Positions 7,102 through 10,335 of a DNA stretch of 10,335 nt are shown in pieces. The position numbers were made by a program, and so were the translations under genes. The notes under the pieces are model-generated. The model did not search any database. It was not told the DNA's origin and was given only the letters and a program-made list of their open reading frames with translations. Source of the DNA: Flavobacteriales bacterium (lineage in GTDB: Bacteria > Bacteroidota > Bacteroidia > Flavobacteriales_D > SKUL01); NCBI GenBank assembly GCA_007129985.1, contig SKUL01000100.1, positions 1 through 10,335 on the forward strand, in the 5' to 3' direction. Each line of letters begins with the position of its first letter. The stretch's first letter is position 1.

Positions 7102-7563
7102 CTATTTGAAAACTTCAGCATCTTCGAGAATGTAGTTGAGCTGATAAATGTCGGTGGTGTTGGTGCGAAATACGCCTTTAAATGTCAAGCGCTCATCGGT
7201 TTTGAAGCGTCTGTGACCTGCTTTTAACTGCAAGTCAACCACCGACTCCGGCCCGGCGCCACCGCAAAAGAAGCAGGCTGCAAATGGAAATGCAGACAGC
7301 ACATAATAGTCGTCATCGTAGTCAACCGGAATAACGTAGCCCGATATCTTCACCATGCGTCCTTCCATGTCCAATACCTTGGGGCCGAAAGTGGGGTAGT
7401 AGTAGTAGAGGTCGTACTCTTCCAGGTACACATCCTTGAAAGAAACGTCGGCCAGTGTATTCCATGTTAGTTCAGCTACCTGGGCAGATAGTTGCCCTGA
7501 CTGTATCATCAGAGCGATGCTTAACACGGGGAGAAAGAGAAGGCGTTGAAAAACGGTTTTCAT
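7102..7563 (-). CDS. Secreted DUF3299-like protein with a CFFCGGAGPESV motif
   Basis: This is a 153-residue protein with a signal peptide at 1-28 (basic start, hydrophobic core, LSAQ), so it is periplasmic or exported. The mature part reads WNTLADVSF, a tyrosine-rich stretch, PTFGPKVLDMEGRMVKISGYVIP (57-79), then VLSAFPFAACFFCGGAGPES (88-107) and a final strand-rich section. The phrase 'length of G-x-x-V-x-I-x-G-Y-x-x-P followed by a small-residue strand' is the pattern of DUF3299-like proteins, which have an OB-like beta structure and no known function to my knowledge. Cys97 and Cys100 form a CxxC pair that could bind a metal or form a disulfide. Start chosen at the ATG at 7563, directly before the signal peptide; an ATG at 7641 would add 26 residues that overlap the promoter region. 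It lies 82 bp upstream of the transporter pair. Confidence 0.83.
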   Translation of the reverse strand: MKTVFQRLLFLPVLSIALMIQSGQLSAQVAELTWNTLADVSFKDVYLEEYDLYYYYPTFGPKVLDMEGRMVKISGYVIPVDYDDDYYVLSAFPFAACFFCGGAGPESVVDLQLKAGHRRFKTDERLTFKGVFRTNTTDIYQLNYILEDAEVFK

Positions 7564-7610
7564 GCGTTGCAGGTATTCTGTTTGGTTGCCATCAGACAAT
7601 TTTCGAACCA

Positions 7611-7618
7611 CAAATGTA
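7611..7618 (-). promoter_or_regulatory. -7 element for the DUF3299-like gene
   Basis: On the minus strand TACATTTG is a perfect TAnnTTTG match, 47 bp before the ATG at 7563, and the ten bases TACATTTGTG are identical to those in the promoter of the small secreted protein at 4701. The -33 region (near 7635-7640) reads TGACAA, an imperfect match. Confidence 0.5.
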
Positions 7619-7656
7619 CGACGATTCAGGTGCGTTGTCACGGCGAGGGCTTTTCA

Positions 7657-7684
7657 TTGCCAAAAGTGCTTTTTCTTACCTTGG
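7657..7684 (+). promoter_or_regulatory. Possible promoter of the ATP-grasp/GT2/formyltransferase operon
   Basis: TTG at 7657-7659 is followed 17 bp later by TACCTTGG (7677-7684), one mismatch from TAnnTTTG. This lies 18 bp before the proposed TTG start at 7703. Together with the element at 7611-7618 it would make 7564-7702 a divergent promoter region. Confidence 0.4.
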
Positions 7685-7702
7685 CCGCATCAATCCCAAA
7701 GC

Positions 7703-8908
7703 TTGTCTTCATCAGTCATCATTCTCGGGGCTTCGCCTTTTATTGTTCCCTTGATTAGGGCAGCAAAAAAGCGCGGCTTTCGGACGCTTGTTTGCAGCAA
7801 TCTGCCCGATGACCCCGGCCTGCGCGAAGCCGATGAACCACATCTTGTCAGCATTCTGGATGAAGAAGTAATTATTCAAATCGCAAAAAATAAGCGGCCC
7901 GTTGCTGTGCTGTCCGCTGCTTCGGATTTAGGTATTTACGCCGCGTCTGTTTTGAGCAAATCGCTGAATCTTCAGGGTGTTCGGCCGGAGCAGGTTGAAG
8001 CCGTGAGCGACAAAGGACGTTTTCACCAATTGCAACAAAACCTTGGTTTACCCGCTCCTGCTTGTGTAGAAGTTGAATCCGAATCGCTTCCATCGGCCTC
8101 GTTTTTCGAAAGTGTGGGTTATCCGGCCATCGTGAAACCTTTTTTCGCTTCGGGGAGCAGGGGAGTTGCACGGGTCAATCATTATCAGGACCTGGTGGCG
8201 ATGCATTCCGAGACCTACCAACAGTCTTCCGGCCGAAAGGGATATGTTTTTCAGCAATTCCTCGAAGGTTATGAGGAGGTGGGATGTGAGGCCATGATTA
8301 TTAACGGCAAGGTTGAGTTTCTTGAAAGTACATACAAGTTCACCAATGAACATCATGCCCCTGTTGGTCATTGCGTTCCGGGTCCACTTAACAAGAAACA
8401 GATTCAAAATGTTTCAAGTCAAATCAATGCCATTGCCGGGCACCTTGGCGTTGAGCAGTCTCCCGTTAATCTGGATATAATGCTCAAGGCCGGAGAAGCC
8501 CCGGTTATCATAGATATGGGCTTCAGGCTGGGTGGTAATCTTTTACCGCTTGTGATGGGCGTGGCCTTTGGATGGGATCCCTATGATTGGGCTGTTAGGA
8601 TGGCGACTGAAAGAACCATCGCACCCCCTGAATATTCTGATTGCAATGGAGTAGTAGGCAGCTTGATTTTTGGCAGCATGCACGTACAGATTTTTACCCC
8701 GGAGCTCAAAAACGCCCTCACTGAGTTGGTAAAACCCCACGCACTGGAGTGCGTTTTTGATTACGAGCCGGGAGTACAACTTCCTGTTTTTACCCAGGGA
8801 AGTCGTCGTTTTGGGCACGCCTTGGTTCGAACTTCCAGTTTGGCGGATTATGTACATTTGCTCAAAGGGGTGGAAGACATCATTACACACGGGGGTAACC
8901 CGATTTAA
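7703..8908 (+). CDS. ATP-grasp ligase (carbamoyl-phosphate synthase-like fold)
   Basis: The predicted 401-residue cytoplasmic enzyme starts with a Rossmann-like pre-ATP-grasp strand and turn, SSSVIILGASPFIVPLIRAA (2-21). It then shows ATP-grasp features: VSDKGRFHQLQQNLGLPAP (101-119), YPAIVKPFFASGSRGV (140-155), QQFLEGYEEVGCEAMI (184-199), NLDIM and the metal/ATP segment DMGFRLGGNLLP (271-282) with Arg275 and Asn279. Such enzymes join a carboxylate to an amine, thiol or other nucleophile with ATP. The acceptor here is not evident. The open frame extends back to an ATG at 7562, but those 47 extra codons encode a Cys/Arg-rich sequence unlike the family and overlap the divergent promoter region. 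The TTG at 7703 is the only start codon just before the Rossmann strand. The GT2 gene begins 10 bp after the stop, so the two are one operon. A role in amide or ester decoration of a glycan precursor is inferred from this context. Confidence 0.85.
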   Translation: MSSSVIILGASPFIVPLIRAAKKRGFRTLVCSNLPDDPGLREADEPHLVSILDEEVIIQIAKNKRPVAVLSAASDLGIYAASVLSKSLNLQGVRPEQVEAVSDKGRFHQLQQNLGLPAPACVEVESESLPSASFFESVGYPAIVKPFFASGSRGVARVNHYQDLVAMHSETYQQSSGRKGYVFQQFLEGYEEVGCEAMIINGKVEFLESTYKFTNEHHAPVGHCVPGPLNKKQIQNVSSQINAIAGHLGVEQSPVNLDIMLKAGEAPVIIDMGFRLGGNLLPLVMGVAFGWDPYDWAVRMATERTIAPPEYSDCNGVVGSLIFGSMHVQIFTPELKNALTELVKPHALECVFDYEPGVQLPVFTQGSRRFGHALVRTSSLADYVHLLKGVEDIITHGGNPI

Positions 8909-8918
8909 CCAGCGAAAA

Positions 8919-9872
8919 ATGAAACTGTCAGTTGTAATACCGGTTTATGGCTCAGAGAGCATTATTCCTGAGTTGCACCGACGATTGACAAAGGTGCTCA
9001 AGGCTCACTTTCCGAATTATGAAATCCTAATGGTGGACGACTGCGGACCCGGCAATACATGGGGTGTTATTAAGCAGTTGAGTCAATCTGATGAGCGATT
9101 GCGGGGTATTCAACTGATGCGTAATTCAGGGCAAGGCAACGCAACGCTTTGTGGTATTGCGGATTCAGTGGGTGATATTGTAGTGACCATGGATGACGAT
9201 CTGCAACACCCTCCTGAAGAAATTCCACGACTGGTCCAACATCTCCTGGACAATGACCATCTCGACGTGGTACTAGCCAAACCCATCGAAAAGAAGCACA
9301 ACTTTTTTCGCAGATTCGGAAGTTCTGCCGTAAACCGCATGAATGCCATGTTCCTTCAAAAAGATGTGAACCTGCGTTTTACGTCGTTTCGCATATTGAG
9401 CCGCGCCGTGTGCGACCAAATTGTGCGTATCAACCGACCATACCCTTCGTTGGGGCCCATGATATACTCGGTTACCCGAAGAATTGAAAATGTTGATTTT
9501 CAGCATGCAGAGAGGGCGGAGGGAAAAAGTACCTACTCGTTTTCGAGCATTTTCAGGCTAACGATGAACAACTTTATCGGGTACTCCATGCTGCCGCTCA
9601 GGGTTCTGGCATTTATCGGTGGAATGGGCATCGTGCTGAGTATTTTGCTGGGGCTGTATTTCCTACTGCGGTATTTTATCATTGGAGTTGAAACAACCGG
9701 TTGGACCTCCCTGATGCTCGTGCTTATTTCAGTTTCGGGATTTAACTTTTTTGCCTTTGCCATCATCGGAGAATATGTGTTGAGAATCATGCACATATCT
9801 ACATCAACACCTCGCTATACCATTCGCAAAAAAGCCGTTGCAACCAAAACTCCAAAAGAAGAAGCGCTTTGA
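8919..9872 (+). CDS. GT2 glycosyltransferase, ArnC/DPM1/GtrB-like, with C-terminal membrane hairpin
   Basis: The 317-residue protein opens with the GT-A strand MKLSVVIPVYGSE. It has Asp40-Asp41 in VDDCGPGNTW, the RNSGQGNAT segment (68-75) and the metal-binding DxD in MDDDLQHPPEEI (Asp92-Asp94). Two C-terminal helices at about 227-251 and 264-286 are followed by GEYVLRI and a basic tail. This arrangement is shared by enzymes that transfer a sugar nucleotide to undecaprenyl phosphate (ArnC, GtrB, DPM1-like), so the protein should act at the inner face of the cytoplasmic membrane. The ATG at 8919 is chosen because it begins the first beta strand; the longer frame from 8757 overlaps the ATP-grasp gene. 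No Shine-Dalgarno is visible. Its TGA stop overlaps the TTG start of the next gene (TTGA). The sugar is unknown; the downstream formyltransferase suggests a formamido sugar. Confidence 0.92.
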   Translation: MKLSVVIPVYGSESIIPELHRRLTKVLKAHFPNYEILMVDDCGPGNTWGVIKQLSQSDERLRGIQLMRNSGQGNATLCGIADSVGDIVVTMDDDLQHPPEEIPRLVQHLLDNDHLDVVLAKPIEKKHNFFRRFGSSAVNRMNAMFLQKDVNLRFTSFRILSRAVCDQIVRINRPYPSLGPMIYSVTRRIENVDFQHAERAEGKSTYSFSSIFRLTMNNFIGYSMLPLRVLAFIGGMGIVLSILLGLYFLLRYFIIGVETTGWTSLMLVLISVSGFNFFAFAIIGEYVLRIMHISTSTPRYTIRKKAVATKTPKEEAL

Positions 9873-10335
9873 GGATTGTTTTTGTTTCACGGCAGTTTAA
9901 CCGCGGAGGCCATGCCATATTGAAGGCTCTACTCGCCCATGGGATAAAGCCGGTAGCTGTGGTACTTCACAGCTCGGGAGCTCGTCCGGAACTGGACGAC
10001 CCTTCGGGGCGAGCCGCTTATGAGGCTGAATACCTTCAACGCTGTAGTGAGTGGAAAATTGAGCCGGTAAAGTTCATGGAGTCCATTGCCTTGCTTGCTA
10101 AGCAAAACGGTATTCCTGTTTCAGTGCGAGACTCACTCAATGGCTCTGATGACCTCGCATGGCTGGAAAGTCAGTTGCCCGATTTGATGCTGGTTGGCGG
10201 CGGTTGGCCGAATCTGATATCGGTTGAAACACTTGCTGTTCCGAAGCTGGGTGCCATCAATGTGCATCCCTCTTTGCTACCCGATTATCGCGGTACCGAT
10301 GTTCACCGATGGCAGGTACTCCATGGCGTTTCAAA
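9869..10335 (+). CDS. Formyltransferase, sugar or amino-substrate N-formyltransferase type (partial, 5' end)
   Basis: The frame opens at TTG 9869 and runs to the window edge without a stop (155 codons). The start codon shares TTGA with the GT2 stop, a classic sign of translational coupling. The N-terminus, MRIVFVSRQFNRGGHAILKALLA, is a Rossmann strand and glycine-rich loop. Residues 107-113 (MLVGGGW) precede INVHPSLLPDYRG at 130-142, the family's N-10-formyl-tetrahydrofolate and catalytic segment, with Asn131 and His133 matching the catalytic pair known from Fmt, PurN and ArnA. The catalytic Asp would lie past the window end. The only in-frame ATG before the motif, at 10079, is internal, so the TTG start is needed. 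Family members formylate an amine using N10-formyl-THF; operon context points to a sugar substrate, by inference. Confidence 0.88.
   Translation, partial: MRIVFVSRQFNRGGHAILKALLAHGIKPVAVVLHSSGARPELDDPSGRAAYEAEYLQRCSEWKIEPVKFMESIALLAKQNGIPVSVRDSLNGSDDLAWLESQLPDLMLVGGGWPNLISVETLAVPKLGAINVHPSLLPDYRGTDVHRWQVLHGVS

Noticed and set aside
7562..7702. A 47-codon N-terminal extension of the ATP-grasp protein beginning at ATG 7562
   Set aside because: The extension is Cys/Arg-rich, unlike any part of the ATP-grasp fold, and overlaps the divergent promoter region and the first bases of the minus-strand gene. The TTG at 7703 fits the fold start.

Overview
The window looks like part of a chromosome from a member of the Bacteroidota, most likely in or near the Flavobacteriales. 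This is judged from four things: repeated perfect matches to the phylum's TAnnTTTG -7 promoter element just upstream of genes; start codons mostly lacking a Shine-Dalgarno sequence; a Bacteroidota-style lipoprotein; and several proteins that resemble conserved Bacteroidota families (STAS-like, DUF3299-like, and an Nramp-like transporter without DPGN). Base composition is close to half GC by eye and looks even throughout. I see no transposase, integrase, CRISPR array, tRNA or rRNA. No gene-free stretch exceeds 300 bases; the longest gaps, about 135-140 bp, are the two divergent promoter regions at 1532-1666 and 7564-7702.

Left part (1-4298). A minus-strand pair encodes a small four-helix membrane protein (1055-1531) followed by a secreted serine beta-lactamase-like hydrolase (1-1010) that runs off the window. 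Divergently on the plus strand come a cytochrome c'-like lipoprotein (1667-2104), an ArnT/PMT-like GT39 glycosyltransferase (2171-3787) and a small STAS/SpoIIAA-like protein (3885-4298). The last two have their own TAnnTTTG elements.

Middle part (4291-7563). Four minus-strand genes, read from right to left, encode a secreted DUF3299-like protein with a CxxC-GGAGPESV motif, a short Na+/phosphate cotransporter-like protein, an Nramp-superfamily transporter whose DPGN metal-binding motif is replaced by GVSH, and a small secreted protein of unknown function. The last has its own promoter inside the 3' end of the transporter gene, and its stop overlaps the STAS-like gene convergently by 8 bp.

Right part (7703-10335). 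A tight plus-strand operon encodes an ATP-grasp ligase, an ArnC/DPM1-like GT2 glycosyltransferase with two C-terminal membrane helices, and the first 155 codons of a formyltransferase whose TTG start overlaps the GT2 stop codon. This is probably the left edge of a surface-glycan or lipid-modification locus. The GT2 would make a polyprenyl-phosphate sugar, the formyltransferase would formylate an amino sugar, and the ATP-grasp enzyme would make an amide or ester bond. The GT39 enzyme at 2171 belongs to a class that uses polyprenyl-phosphate sugars, but it is 4 kb away and nothing in the sequence ties it to this operon.

Most of the window is ordinary core or accessory gene content. The points most worth a second look are the glycan operon and the altered Nramp motif.
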